The notes: a model not told the origin generated them from the sequence alone. A stretch of DNA of 17,643 bases from Galbitalea sp036499165 (GCA_036499165.1 DASYEE010000053.1:1-17643), one strand, 5' to 3'; numbered from the stretch's first letter, positions 1-5,421 are shown. Numbers and translations: made by a program.

Positions 1-84
1 GCCTCACCCCGATCGAGTTCGAGATAATCAACTCAGAGACCGCTCACGCGGCCTGAAAACCCCAAACAAAACGAGTCAACTAGA
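1..84 (+). mobile_element. Right end of an IS3-family-like insertion sequence (partial)
   Basis: The third plus frame is open from base 3 to a TGA at 54-56 and gives a 17-residue tail, LTPIEFEIINSETAHAA. A 'TP-E-FE' motif close to the C-terminus is usual for IS3-family OrfB transposases. After the stop, bases 62-84 end in GTCAACTAGA, which resembles IS3-type terminal inverted repeats whose outer end on the other strand reads T-AGTTGAC. The rest of the element lies outside the window, so the opposite repeat and the target duplication cannot be seen. This could also be chance, since only 17 codons are available. Confidence 0.45.
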
Positions 85-937
85 TCGACAGCAGACCCCA
101 CCACCATCCGGCGGAGTCGGCGTCTTCGAGTGCTCGGGAACGGTCCCAGAGGTCGCCGTCGAGTTCGAGGCCAGCGATGTCGCGGAAGTACGCGACGTAC
201 GCTTCCCACGAGATGTCGGCGTAGTAGCTGTAGCTGCCGATGCGTCCACCTAAGGAGCGGTGCCAGTTGTCGCGGATGAAGTCCTTCAGTTCAGACCAGT
301 CCGAGCCGCCCACCGAGCCGTCCACCGAGCCGCCCACCGAGCCGTCCACCGAGTCGCCCACCGAGTCGCCCACCGAGTCGCCCACCGAGCCGAGCACCGA
401 GTCGCGCACCGAGTCGCGCACCGAGCCGCGCACCGAGCCGCGCACCGAGCCGCGCACCGAGCCGAGCACCGAGTCGCGCACCGAGTCGCGCACCGAGCCG
501 CCCACCGAGCCGTCCACCGAGTCGCGCACCGAGCCGAGCACCGAGTCGTCCACCGAGTCGCGCACCGAGTCGCCCACCGAGTCGTCCACCGAGTCGCGCA
601 CCGAGTCGCCCACCGAGCCGTCCACCGAGCCGTCCACCGAGCCGAGCACCGAGTCGCGCACCGAGTCGCGCACCGAGCCGCTACGAAGACGCGCAATCCA
701 CCAGGCGGAGATCGGAGCAGCGAACGCTCCCGCGAGCGGGGAGGTAACGCGGATGATGTTGTGCGCCGGGAACGGGATGCCAGCGAATTCGTAGCATTTG
801 CGTGCGCCGTCCTGCCAGACCTTCCACTCGGCGTCGGTGAGGGGTGTTGTGCGGAGTCCGCGTTTGATCCACTCCTGCGCGAAGGGGAGCATCTGCGCTT
901 CCTGCGCTGGGGTGAGGTGGTCGATCCTTTTCGGCAT
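80..937 (-). CDS. SV-tetrapeptide-repeat protein, possibly truncated at its C-terminus
   Basis: 285 residues from ATG 937; the frame is open further upstream, but this ATG follows the previous stop by 2 bases and has a GGAAG-type ribosome site. Residues 1-86 form a conserved-looking N-domain rich in W and AGxPxP-type motifs. Residues 87-210 are 31 perfect four-residue units of form (G/D)-S-V-(R/D/G/L). Residues 211-285 are an aromatic C-terminal segment ending in WWW-GLLSI. This layout recalls uncharacterised actinobacterial and actinophage proteins (DUF6745-like) with SV-rich repeats; that match is from memory and not certain. In those proteins I recall sequence continuing beyond the Trp-rich motif, whereas here the stop codon falls inside a putative IS end. 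It is the last visible gene of the minus-strand operon. Function unknown. Confidence 0.75.
   Translation of the reverse strand: MPKRIDHLTPAQEAQMLPFAQEWIKRGLRTTPLTDAEWKVWQDGARKCYEFAGIPFPAHNIIRVTSPLAGAFAAPISAWWIARLRSGSVRDSVRDSVLGSVDGSVDGSVGDSVRDSVDDSVGDSVRDSVDDSVLGSVRDSVDGSVGGSVRDSVRDSVLGSVRGSVRGSVRGSVRDSVRDSVLGSVGDSVGDSVGDSVDGSVGGSVDGSVGGSDWSELKDFIRDNWHRSLGGRIGSYSYYADISWEAYVAYFRDIAGLELDGDLWDRSRALEDADSAGWWWGLLSI
308..679 (-). repeat. 12-bp tandem repeat, 31 units, coding (G/D)SV(R/D/G/L)
   Basis: Units of the form CACCGAG-CCG/TCG-NNN run without interruption in one phase. The invariant bases encode Ser-Val; variation falls in the first and fourth codons. A longer-order pattern is present: the unit DSVL occurs as units 3, 12, 18 and 24, always a multiple of three units apart, and the block DSVR-DSVR-DSVL-GSV recurs three times. 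Because the unit is 12 bases, all frames on both strands stay open, which creates long false reading frames on the plus strand. Gain or loss of units would keep the reading frame. Confidence 0.95.
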
Positions 938-939
938 GG

Positions 940-1233
940 TCAGTTCTTCTTCCGTGAAGTCGGTTGATGTGTGGTGAGGGGTGAGAGGAACAGGTCCTCC
1001 GTGTACAGGTCGATGCGTCCATTGGGGACTTCGATCCACCCCCACCGGAATTTCCCTTCATCGGTGAGGACGTAGATCGCGACCTGACGGTCACCGGCGC
1101 GGCGAACAGAGAAACCACCCTGCTCATCGACGACCCGGTACCCGTTCGCCTCCACACGCTCACGGAAGGTTTTCTGGTTGTCGGTGTAGCGGGCGACGAG
1201 GGACCATTCGGGTCGGGCGTTGTTGGTGGTCAT
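940..1233 (-). CDS. Hypothetical element-encoded protein, 97 aa
   Basis: Begins at ATG 1233, which overlaps the previous gene's TGA in an ATGA tetranucleotide, and ends 2 bases before the ATG of the repeat protein, so translation is probably coupled on both sides. The protein has no membrane segment; it looks like a small mixed alpha/beta fold with a WGWIEVPNGRIDLY strand-rich centre and a basic tail (SRKKN). I do not recognise the family. Coding status rests on the tight overlap pattern rather than on homology. Confidence 0.7.
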   Translation of the reverse strand: MTTNNARPEWSLVARYTDNQKTFRERVEANGYRVVDEQGGFSVRRAGDRQVAIYVLTDEGKFRWGWIEVPNGRIDLYTEDLFLSPLTTHQPTSRKKN

Positions 1234-1439
1234 GCTGCTGCTCCGGGGCGGTGGACGAGGTTGAAGGTCCAGGTGCTGTCGAATTGGCGCTCGATCGCTT
1301 CGCCGGGGATGTGGATGCGGACGGTGGGGAGGTCGAACAGGCTGGAACGCATTTTCGACGTGATGCGGCCTTCGATGTGACTTGTCCCGAGGTCGGCGGT
1401 TACCTCGTCGGCGATCTGCAGTTCGGTGATGTTGATCAC
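1230..1439 (-). CDS. Hypothetical element-encoded protein, about 69 aa
   Basis: The stop overlaps the next gene in ATGA. Two starts are possible: GTG 1439, which forms a GTGA overlap with the upstream membrane-protein stop and matches the operon's habit, or ATG 1454 five codons earlier. Neither has a strong ribosome site, and I prefer the GTG because of the overlap. The soluble product starts with INITELQIADEV and ends FNLVHRPGAAA. The frame stays open upstream to 1817 but its composition there (Arg/Pro/His-rich) is that of a shadow of neighbouring genes. Function unknown. Confidence 0.6.
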   Translation of the reverse strand: MINITELQIADEVTADLGTSHIEGRITSKMRSSLFDLPTVRIHIPGEAIERQFDSTWTFNLVHRPGAAA

Positions 1440-1582
1440 GGGATCACGAACCATCCGTCGGCGTACACGATTGAGGCGACCGCTACTGCCGTTGCGAGGG
1501 TCGTCCCGGCGATGATGATGAGGACGGTGGTGCGCCACGTGAATTCGTGATCGGCGTCCCACCATGCGCGGAGGTTTCTCAT
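1436..1582 (-). CDS. Small single-pass membrane protein, 48 aa
   Basis: Reading from ATG 1582, the start overlaps the upstream stop (ATGA), and the stop overlaps a GTG start downstream (GTGA). Residues 1-19 are polar with three tryptophans (RAWWDADHEF-TW), residues 20-40 form one hydrophobic helix (VLIIIAGTTLATAVAVASIVY), and a short tail ends WFVIP. It may act at the membrane in phage biology (for example exclusion or a holin-like role), but nothing in the sequence decides this. It stands next to a second tiny membrane protein. Confidence 0.65.
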   Translation of the reverse strand: MRNLRAWWDADHEFTWRTTVLIIIAGTTLATAVAVASIVYADGWFVIP

Positions 1583-1734
1583 ATTCCGACGCTCTCTTTC
1601 GTGGATTCGTAGGGGTCTTCAGCGGGTGGTTGGTCTTGTTCGGGGTGGGTTCTCTCCCACCGGATGCGGAAGCCGAGTCCGGCCCATGCGATACCGCCGA
1701 AGATGAGGAGCAACCACCATGGTGTTGTGTCCAT
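1579..1734 (-). CDS. Small membrane protein, 51 aa
   Basis: Starts at ATG 1734, one base after the stop of the small CxxC protein, and ends in an ATGA overlap with the next membrane protein. The frame is open upstream, but the Arg/Ser/Pro-rich extension overlaps the CxxC gene and is unlikely to be used. A hydrophobic segment (WWLLLIFGGIAWAGLGF, about residues 6-22) is followed by a basic patch and a polar, Glu/Pro-rich tail, giving N-out or short-anchor topology. The family is not recognised. Confidence 0.65.
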   Translation of the reverse strand: MDTTPWWLLLIFGGIAWAGLGFRIRWERTHPEQDQPPAEDPYESTKESVGI

Positions 1735-1735
1735 G

Positions 1736-1849
1736 TCAGACCGCCTTCGGGCAGGACTCGGGCTGTGCCGGGTCCGCGACGGCGGCCGCGAGCGCGGCGA
1801 GGAGGTCCGCTCCGCATGTGGGGCAGGGCGCGTACTCAACGGCCTTCAC
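1736..1849 (-). CDS. Tiny CPTCG (zinc-knuckle-like) protein, 37 aa
   Basis: GTG 1849 overlaps the upstream TGA in a GTGA tetranucleotide, and its stop lies one base before the next ATG. The product starts with a KAVEYAPCPTCGADLL segment: a CPxCG half-knuckle at residues 9-13, and a third cysteine at residue 33 near the C-terminus. CPxCG microproteins are common in phage early regions and often bind zinc. Only three cysteines are present, so a complete four-ligand site would need a dimer or another residue. Confidence 0.55.
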   Translation of the reverse strand: MKAVEYAPCPTCGADLLAALAAAVADPAQPESCPKAV

Positions 1850-2202
1850 GGTTTCACCTGCTCGAGGTCATCAGTCCACTCGAACCGCGCATCGTTGACT
1901 TCTGAGGGTGCAAGGCGGCGGTTGAATGCCCCTGGCCCGGTCCGGATGATCACGGTGAGGTCGTTCCAGCGGCCCGTGATCCATGTGTGCCCGATGTCGG
2001 CGTTACGTGCCACCGTGTAGTCGCGGTCGAGCAGACGATCGATGAGGACACGCGCGACTGCTTCCTCGGCCTTCCGGTCGCCAGCGCAGTACCAGACGTT
2101 GAAGTCGACCAGGTTCCGGCCGGGCTGCAATTCGATGTTCCCGTAGTCGATGCCATCGATGAGGTCGAGTAACTCGACAACCTTGTCGCTGAAGTCGCTC
2201 AT
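1846..2202 (-). CDS. Hypothetical element-encoded protein, 118 aa
   Basis: Starts at ATG 2202 in an ATGA overlap with the upstream gene and ends in a GTGA overlap with the CxxC protein. It is acidic and soluble, with a helical start (KVVELLDLIDGIDY) followed by a likely alpha/beta body. There are no membrane segments and no motif that I can name. Its position downstream of the winged-helix-like gene suggests an early lytic or accessory role. Confidence 0.75.
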   Translation of the reverse strand: MSDFSDKVVELLDLIDGIDYGNIELQPGRNLVDFNVWYCAGDRKAEEAVARVLIDRLLDRDYTVARNADIGHTWITGRWNDLTVIIRTGPGAFNRRLAPSEVNDARFEWTDDLEQVKP

Positions 2203-2588
2203 GCGATCAGGTCCAGTCCCGCGGCGGAGATGATGAACTGGCGGGCACCGTTCCGTTCACCCTGAAGCAAGAGCAGGGGAGGAAAGAACTTCTCCGGGTC
2301 GGCCATCTCACCGGCGCGTTTGCGTGGACCGTCCCACGCGACCGGAACCCACCCGCGCCGCTCGTGCTCGGCCTTGTACAGGTCGTTGAGTTCGTTACCG
2401 ATGATGAGCGGGTTCTCACGCACCATGCGGAGAACGTTGCGCCGCACCTCGGCAATCGCTGTGCCGGACCGGTCGGCAGCGTGGTGGCTTGTTACCGGGT
2501 CGTTGCGTCTCGCTCTGGCGGTGTCGTCATCGATCACCCCGTCGACGCCGAAGAGCGGCGTATCGTTGTATTCGGTAGTCATGGTCAT
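2199..2588 (-). CDS. Phage-type winged-helix-like protein, 129 aa
   Basis: Starts at ATG 2588 behind AAAGG at about 7 bases; a second ATG two codons later is possible. The motif RRNDPVTSHHAADRSG followed by a helical stretch, NELNDLYK, a GWVPV strand and a PRKRAGEM segment matches the pattern of small actinophage proteins that carry a winged helix-turn-helix and usually read DPxTSxxAA ... SPxxxRxRRxEL. They are thought to bind nucleic acid. The tail (residues 100-129) is more hydrophobic, with a LLLLQGE strand. It is the first gene after a hairpin-rich intergenic gap and heads the small-protein operon. Confidence 0.7.
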   Translation of the reverse strand: MTMTTEYNDTPLFGVDGVIDDDTARARRNDPVTSHHAADRSGTAIAEVRRNVLRMVRENPLIIGNELNDLYKAEHERRGWVPVAWDGPRKRAGEMADPEKFFPPLLLLQGERNGARQFIISAAGLDLIA

Positions 2589-2607
2589 CTTCGGACCTTT
2601 CTGCTTG

Positions 2608-2629
2608 AGCCCCCGTTCGCGCGGGGGCT
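2608..2629. terminator. Hairpin, 8-bp stem, with T-run on the plus side
   Basis: AGCCCCCG and CGGGGGCT pair perfectly around a 6-base loop (TTCGCG). On the plus strand it is followed by CCCTTTTT, as in an intrinsic terminator for rightward transcripts. On the minus strand it falls in the leader of the 2588 gene and has no T-run, so there it would act as a leader hairpin rather than a terminator. Confidence 0.5.
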
Positions 2630-2653
2630 TCCCTTTTTGCGTGTGAAGTTGTG

Positions 2654-2710
2654 GCGGTCCCGCGTGGGGGATTGAGAAGAATGTCCGGGCAATCGACTCC
2701 GCGGGACCGC
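2654..2710. repeat. Perfect 11-bp inverted repeat, 35-bp spacer
   Basis: GCGGTCCCGCG at 2654-2664 is the exact reverse complement of 2700-2710. It fills most of the 138-base gap between the excisionase-like gene and the winged-helix-like gene. It could form a long stem-loop in the leader RNA or be a paired protein-binding site. The spacer shows no coding signal. Confidence 0.7.
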
Positions 2711-2713
2711 TTA

Positions 2714-2732
2714 GCCTGATCGGGTATCAGGC
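2714..2732. terminator. 7-bp hairpin over the stop codon of the excisionase-like gene
   Basis: GCCTGAT (2714-2720) and ATCAGGC (2726-2732) pair perfectly with a 5-base loop, and the minus-strand TGA of the excisionase-like gene is inside the stem. No U-run follows in either direction, so termination would be weak or factor-dependent; attenuation is an alternative. Confidence 0.35.
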
Positions 2733-2927
2733 GGTCTGTTTCTCAGCAGGGAGGGATCTGAGCCAGCGCTCACCCTCAGCTCTGGTGATGATCGGTTTCG
2801 AGTTCGGGTACGACGGGACCAGATTGCCCGCGTCGATGTGGTCGCGGATGGTGGTGACACTGAGGTCGACCGCCTCCGCAAAGTTCGGGATGGAGTAAGC
2901 GAGCTTGTCAAGAACGGGGATGATCAT
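2727..2927 (-). CDS. Excisionase-like helix-turn-helix protein, 66 aa
   Basis: The family is small MerR-like HTH (excisionase) proteins that bend DNA at attachment sites and steer integrase toward excision. Residues 11-58 show the usual pattern: YSIPNFAEAVDLSVTTIRDHI is the helix-turn-helix, then an N-LVPSYPNSKPIITRAEGERWL wing and helix. Length is typical for Xis. It starts at ATG 2927 within an ATGA overlap with the Cro-like gene and shares its promoter, so the two are probably made together when repression lifts. It could instead be a transcriptional regulator, since the same fold serves both roles. An integrase is encoded 1 kb away. Confidence 0.75.
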   Translation of the reverse strand: MIIPVLDKLAYSIPNFAEAVDLSVTTIRDHIDAGNLVPSYPNSKPIITRAEGERWLRSLPAEKQTA

Positions 2928-3148
2928 GCGGCTACCGCCTCAAAGAAGGTGGACGGGTGGACATGGAAAAAGCCACCGACAGCGACCAGCTCCGTGAACG
3001 TGAACTCGGACTGACCGTCCAAGTGCTCGCGCAGAACGCTGATCGGAATGCCGGTGGCTTCCGAGAGGGTTGAGGCGACAACGCGGTGCTGCTCCATGGC
3101 CTGGGCCACAGAGTCGGCTACCGTTGCCGCGGAGGTTCTTCTTTCCAT
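2924..3148 (-). CDS. Cro-like XRE-family regulator, 74 aa
   Basis: Small helix-turn-helix protein; residues 20-70 (EQHRVVASTLSEATGIPISVLREHL then TELVAVGGFFHVHPSTFF) match the XRE five-helix fold. The frame opens at ATG 3181, but ATG 3148 (MERRTS) is preferred because a -10 box (AATACT) ends 6 bases before it and a -35 (TTGTGC) lies 17 bases further up, giving a leaderless mRNA; the longer start would lie within the promoter. It is transcribed away from the larger XRE gene at 3241, the cro/cI arrangement. Its start codon lies inside an operator palindrome. Confidence 0.75.
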   Translation of the reverse strand: MERRTSAATVADSVAQAMEQHRVVASTLSEATGIPISVLREHLDGQSEFTFTELVAVGGFFHVHPSTFFEAVAA

Positions 3149-3153
3149 ACGGA
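3144..3153. promoter_or_regulatory. Operator palindrome 1 (TCCATACGGA)
   Basis: Matches YCCRTAYGGR. It lies 1 base downstream of the -10 box of the leftward promoter and covers the transcription start and the ATG at 3148, so a bound repressor would block initiation. Confidence 0.65.
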
Positions 3154-3154
3154 G

Positions 3155-3183
3155 AGTATTGCACACCCATATGGAGAGCACAA
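3155..3183 (-). promoter_or_regulatory. Leftward early promoter for cro-like/xis-like genes
   Basis: On the minus strand TTGTGC (3183-3178), a 17-base spacer and AATACT (3160-3155) fit a sigma-70-type promoter. The ATG at 3148 is 6 bases beyond the -10, consistent with leaderless transcription. One operator palindrome lies in the spacer and another at the start site. Confidence 0.6.
3166..3175. promoter_or_regulatory. Operator palindrome 2 (CCCATATGGA)
   Basis: Matches YCCRTAYGGR and lies between the -35 and -10 of the leftward promoter, 22 bp from copy 1 (about two helical turns), so both face the same side of the DNA. Confidence 0.65.
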
Positions 3184-3194
3184 GCCCGCACGTG

Positions 3195-3204
3195 CCCGTA
3201 CGAA
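3195..3204. promoter_or_regulatory. Operator palindrome 3, one mismatch (CCCGTACGAA)
   Basis: Nine of ten positions fit YCCRTAYGGR. It lies 41 bp upstream of copy 4, immediately upstream of the expected -35 position of the rightward repressor promoter. Confidence 0.5.
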
Positions 3205-3222
3205 TAGTTTTTCTTCTATTCG
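3201..3222. repeat. 7-bp inverted repeat in the divergent promoter region
   Basis: CGAATAG (3201-3207) and CTATTCG (3216-3222) flank an 8-base pyrimidine loop. It overlaps the -35 region of the rightward promoter. It may be a second kind of binding site, for example for the Cro-like protein, but there is no direct evidence for this. Confidence 0.45.
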
Positions 3223-3241
3223 GGCCTTAGAGTTGTCCGTA
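3205..3241 (+). promoter_or_regulatory. Rightward promoter of the XRE repressor gene
   Basis: TAGAGT at 3228-3233 serves as -10, and the ATG at 3241 follows after 7 bases, so the transcript is probably leaderless. The expected -35 site (3205-3210, TAGTTT) is poor, which fits a promoter that may need activation. Palindromes 3 and 4 bracket it. Confidence 0.5.
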
Positions 3242-3245
3242 TGGA
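3236..3245. promoter_or_regulatory. Operator palindrome 4 (TCCGTATGGA)
   Basis: Exact YCCRTAYGGR match, 2 bases after the -10 of the repressor promoter, containing the ATG of the repressor gene. This suggests negative autoregulation. Confidence 0.65.
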
Positions 3246-3645
3246 GACAAAGGATTCGCGCCTCAACAAAGCCATGGCCCACGCGATCAAGGTCGCGCGC
3301 GTCGACGCGAGGATGACGGTCGAAGAAGTCCGACTGGCCGCGGGCCTCACAGTGTCGACGATGAACCGGGTCGTCGCAGGATCTCGCGATATCAACGTGA
3401 CCCAGATCGGACGCATCGCCGGGGCGATCGGCGTCACCCCATCGCAGCTCGTCAAGAAGGCTGTCGCTGAGGCCGGGGGAATGGAGGCGATCATGTCAGA
3501 GGTCGCCGCTACCAATGACCTAGATGCTCAGCGAGCGAAACGACAGGCGACAGCCTCGGCAATGACGCCGGAAGAACTTGAAGCGGAACGACATGCAGCC
3601 ACCACAGACCCCGAGATGGACACCGACGAGCCCGAACATCACTGA
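3241..3645 (+). CDS. XRE-family transcriptional repressor (CI-like), 134 aa
   Basis: Residues 11-72 are an XRE helix-turn-helix: AIKVARVDARMTVEEVRLAAGLTVSTMNRVVAGSRDINVTQIGRIAGAIGV, in which VRLAAGLTVSTMNRVV holds the turn and recognition helix. The C-terminal half is helical, charged and low in complexity, ending in an acidic stretch with EHH; there is no LexA/CI-type peptidase domain. A repressor lacking self-cleavage followed by an ImmA-like gene is the arrangement seen in ICEBs1 and many actinophages, where the ImmA partner inactivates the repressor. It is the leading candidate to bind the YCCRTAYGGR sites, but the Cro-like protein could bind them as well. Confidence 0.8.
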   Translation: METKDSRLNKAMAHAIKVARVDARMTVEEVRLAAGLTVSTMNRVVAGSRDINVTQIGRIAGAIGVTPSQLVKKAVAEAGGMEAIMSEVAATNDLDAQRAKRQATASAMTPEELEAERHAATTDPEMDTDEPEHH

Positions 3646-4015
3646 CGGGCGAGACTACGATCCCTTCGACCACGCGGTCCAACTAGGGATCAACGTCATA
3701 TTCCGGCCCATCCGAACAGCGAACGAACTGTGGCTCCCCGACTACGACACGCTCGTTATCCGATCGGGAATGAGAGCTGTGCACCAGCGCACGGCCGCGA
3801 CGCACGGCCTCGGTCATGCTGTGCTCGGTCATGCTGATGATCGACCGAAGCATGAGGTGCAGGCGAACAGGTGGGCGGGCGAGAGACTCATCGACCCGCT
3901 CGAGGTCCGCGAGCTAGTGAAATGGGCTCCTGATACCGCTCGTCTTGCCGCTGAGCTTGGAGTTACGACGCGAGTTCTGCAGGTTTACCTGAACGTGCAT
4001 CGCCTGGCTGGATGA
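3578..4015 (+). CDS. ImmA/IrrE-like protein with altered zinc motif, 145 aa
   Basis: The ImmA/IrrE family are zinc metallopeptidases that cleave or derepress phage-type repressors. Residues 30-105 follow the family layout: FDHAVQLGINVIFRPI, then a strand (LWLPDYDTLVIRSGM), then THGLGHAVLGH at 75-85 and a downstream EVQANRWAGERLI helix in which Glu93 would be the third ligand. The usual HExxH reads HGLGH (H76, H80); the catalytic glutamate is replaced by glycine (codon GGC). It overlaps the repressor gene by 68 bases; ATG 3593 is an alternative start with a slightly better ribosome site. Its last 53 bases overlap the 3' end of the convergent integrase gene. It could be a non-proteolytic antirepressor or pseudoenzyme. 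Confidence 0.75.
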   Translation: MKRNDMQPPQTPRWTPTSPNITDGRDYDPFDHAVQLGINVIFRPIRTANELWLPDYDTLVIRSGMRAVHQRTAATHGLGHAVLGHADDRPKHEVQANRWAGERLIDPLEVRELVKWAPDTARLAAELGVTTRVLQVYLNVHRLAG

Positions 4016-5234
4016 ACTCGGAGAGCTGGGCCATGGCCTGCGTGAGACGTTGGATGTCACCGCGGGACTTGTAGGCCTGGGTCTGGGCCCGCGACGAGTG
4101 GCCGACTATCTGCTGGATCAGGTCATCGGGCACATGCGCGAGGGTCAACAGATCGACGGTCGTGTGCCTGCCATCGTGAAGACGGACGTCTGTGACGCCG
4201 GCGCGCTTCAGCAGTAGGTCCCATTGCTCTGACTCGTATCGTGGGTCGATCGGTGAGCCGTCTTCGCGGGTCCAGACGAGGCCATGGGGATTTGGTTCGC
4301 CGGCGACCACGACCATGCGTGTTGCGAGGATGGATTTGAGCGGGTCTACGAGGGGGATGATTCGCCAGCCTGCGTCTGACTTCGGGCGCGTCCAGTAGAG
4401 GCCGCCCTTGATCTGGCGGTGCTCGAAGCTGGCCGGGACGACGATCTTCCGTGTGGGGCATTCGGCGGCGCGGGCGCGGAGGCATGCGTGGAGTTGCTTG
4501 CCCTTTTGGTCGTGCTGGTTGATCAATTGGTCACCGTGCTCCCATTGGATGCGTTGGAGTTGCCAGGAGAGGTCGAGTCGATCGGTTACGCGGTCGAGCT
4601 CGAGCCCGAGCAGTTCGCCCTGGCGAGCGCCGGTGAGGAGGACGGCTGCCCAGAGGGAGCCGAGGCGGTCGTGGGTTGCTGCTTCGAGGACCTTCAGGGA
4701 CTCTTCGACAGTGAGAGCGCTCAGGTTCGTGGAGGCCTTCTGTGGTGCGTCAGTGAGGGCGGCGGCGTTGCGTGCGACGCGCCCCTCACGGACGGCGTAC
4801 TTGAGGGCGACGACGAGGATGCGATGCACCTGCGCGGACGTCGTTGAGGAGAGCCCTTTCTTCATGGTCTCCGCGTGAACGTGGCGGACGTCGGCGGGCG
4901 TCAGCTTGTCGAGCTTCGTCTTGCCGATGGTGGGGAGGATCTCGCGTTCGATCAAACCTCGATAGGTTTGAGCCGTCTTCGGTCGAATCTTCGGAAGTGC
5001 GATGTGGGTGAACCACTCGCGCATCCATTGCTCTATTGTTTGATCCTTCGTCGGCAGGTCGCCGGACTGGGCAAGTTCGTTCTGCAACGATCGCAGCTTC
5101 GTCATCACCACGGCCTTGGACTTGGAGCGGATGACCTTCCGGCGGCGTTTGTTATTGCGAGGGGGCAGCTCCACGATCGCAGTCCATAGACCGCGCGCGT
5201 CCTTGAACACGGAGCCTTCGCCCTTGCCTCGCAT
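3963..5234 (-). CDS. int: Tyrosine recombinase (phage-type integrase), 423 aa
   Basis: Site-specific recombinase for integration and excision. Residues 1-55 form an arm-binding-like basic N-terminus (KGEGSVFKDARGLWTAIVEL), residues 66-160 the SAM-like core-binding domain (TIEQWMREWF to GRVARNAA), and the rest the catalytic domain. All expected active residues are visible: R204 (TGARQGELL), K285 (RPKSDAGWRIIPL), H353 and R356 (LHDGRHT), H379 (GHSS) and nucleophile Y388 (QAYKS). An insert at 247-262 with HxC and CP motifs (HACLRARAAECP) resembles inserts in other actinobacterial integrases. ATG 5234 has AGGAG 7 bases upstream. It is the gene nearest the tRNA fragment, and its promoter carries the same operators as the immunity region. 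Confidence 0.93.
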   Translation of the reverse strand: MRGKGEGSVFKDARGLWTAIVELPPRNNKRRRKVIRSKSKAVVMTKLRSLQNELAQSGDLPTKDQTIEQWMREWFTHIALPKIRPKTAQTYRGLIEREILPTIGKTKLDKLTPADVRHVHAETMKKGLSSTTSAQVHRILVVALKYAVREGRVARNAAALTDAPQKASTNLSALTVEESLKVLEAATHDRLGSLWAAVLLTGARQGELLGLELDRVTDRLDLSWQLQRIQWEHGDQLINQHDQKGKQLHACLRARAAECPTRKIVVPASFEHRQIKGGLYWTRPKSDAGWRIIPLVDPLKSILATRMVVVAGEPNPHGLVWTREDGSPIDPRYESEQWDLLLKRAGVTDVRLHDGRHTTVDLLTLAHVPDDLIQQIVGHSSRAQTQAYKSRGDIQRLTQAMAQLSEFIQPGDARSGKPAELAS

Positions 5235-5282
5235 CTTGTTCTCCTCTTAGTGGTGGTGCACTCTTCTGTCGTGTGCGGACCA

Positions 5283-5302
5283 GCGTCCGTCGGATAGGAC
5301 GC
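5283..5302. repeat. Small inverted repeat in the integrase leader
   Basis: GCGTCC and GGACGC pair around an 8-base loop. It lies in the 180-base leader between the predicted integrase promoter and the ATG, and may be an RNA hairpin or part of the attachment region. Confidence 0.35.
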
Positions 5303-5360
5303 CTGTGTGCGTGGTTCTTCTGTGGATGGAGCCCGGCCGCTTCATCGTGTCCCTTCTAGG

Positions 5361-5389
5361 TGTAGCCGATACGTGTAGCCATTGCTACA
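5361..5389. repeat. TGTAGCC repeats: candidate integrase arm sites
   Basis: TGTAGCC occurs at 5361-5367 and 5374-5380 in direct order 13 bp apart, and GCTACA at 5384-5389 completes a palindrome with the second copy (TGTAGC-CATT-GCTACA). Short direct repeats between an integrase gene and its crossover site are usually arm-type binding sites for the integrase N-terminal domain or Xis sites. The assignment is by position only. Confidence 0.4.
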
Positions 5390-5411
5390 AGCTCGCACAT
5401 GCTCATGCGTG

Positions 5412-5421
5412 CCCGTACGGA
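5412..5421. promoter_or_regulatory. Operator palindrome 5 (CCCGTACGGA)
   Basis: Exact YCCRTAYGGR match beginning 2 bases downstream of the predicted integrase -10 box and covering its start site, the same geometry as at the two immunity promoters. Confidence 0.6.

Noticed and set aside
308..679. CRISPR-like array
   Set aside because: The 12-bp units are contiguous, without unique spacers, and lie in phase within a protein-coding frame.
240..967. Long plus-strand and alternative minus-strand frames across the 12-bp repeats
   Set aside because: A 12-base unit without stop codons keeps all frames open; only the minus frame with SV units has non-repetitive flanking domains and a linked start.
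1440..1817. Extension of the 1230-1439 gene to a 195-aa protein
   Set aside because: The extra part overlaps three better-supported small genes with linked stops and starts and has the Arg/Pro/His-rich composition of an off-frame translation.
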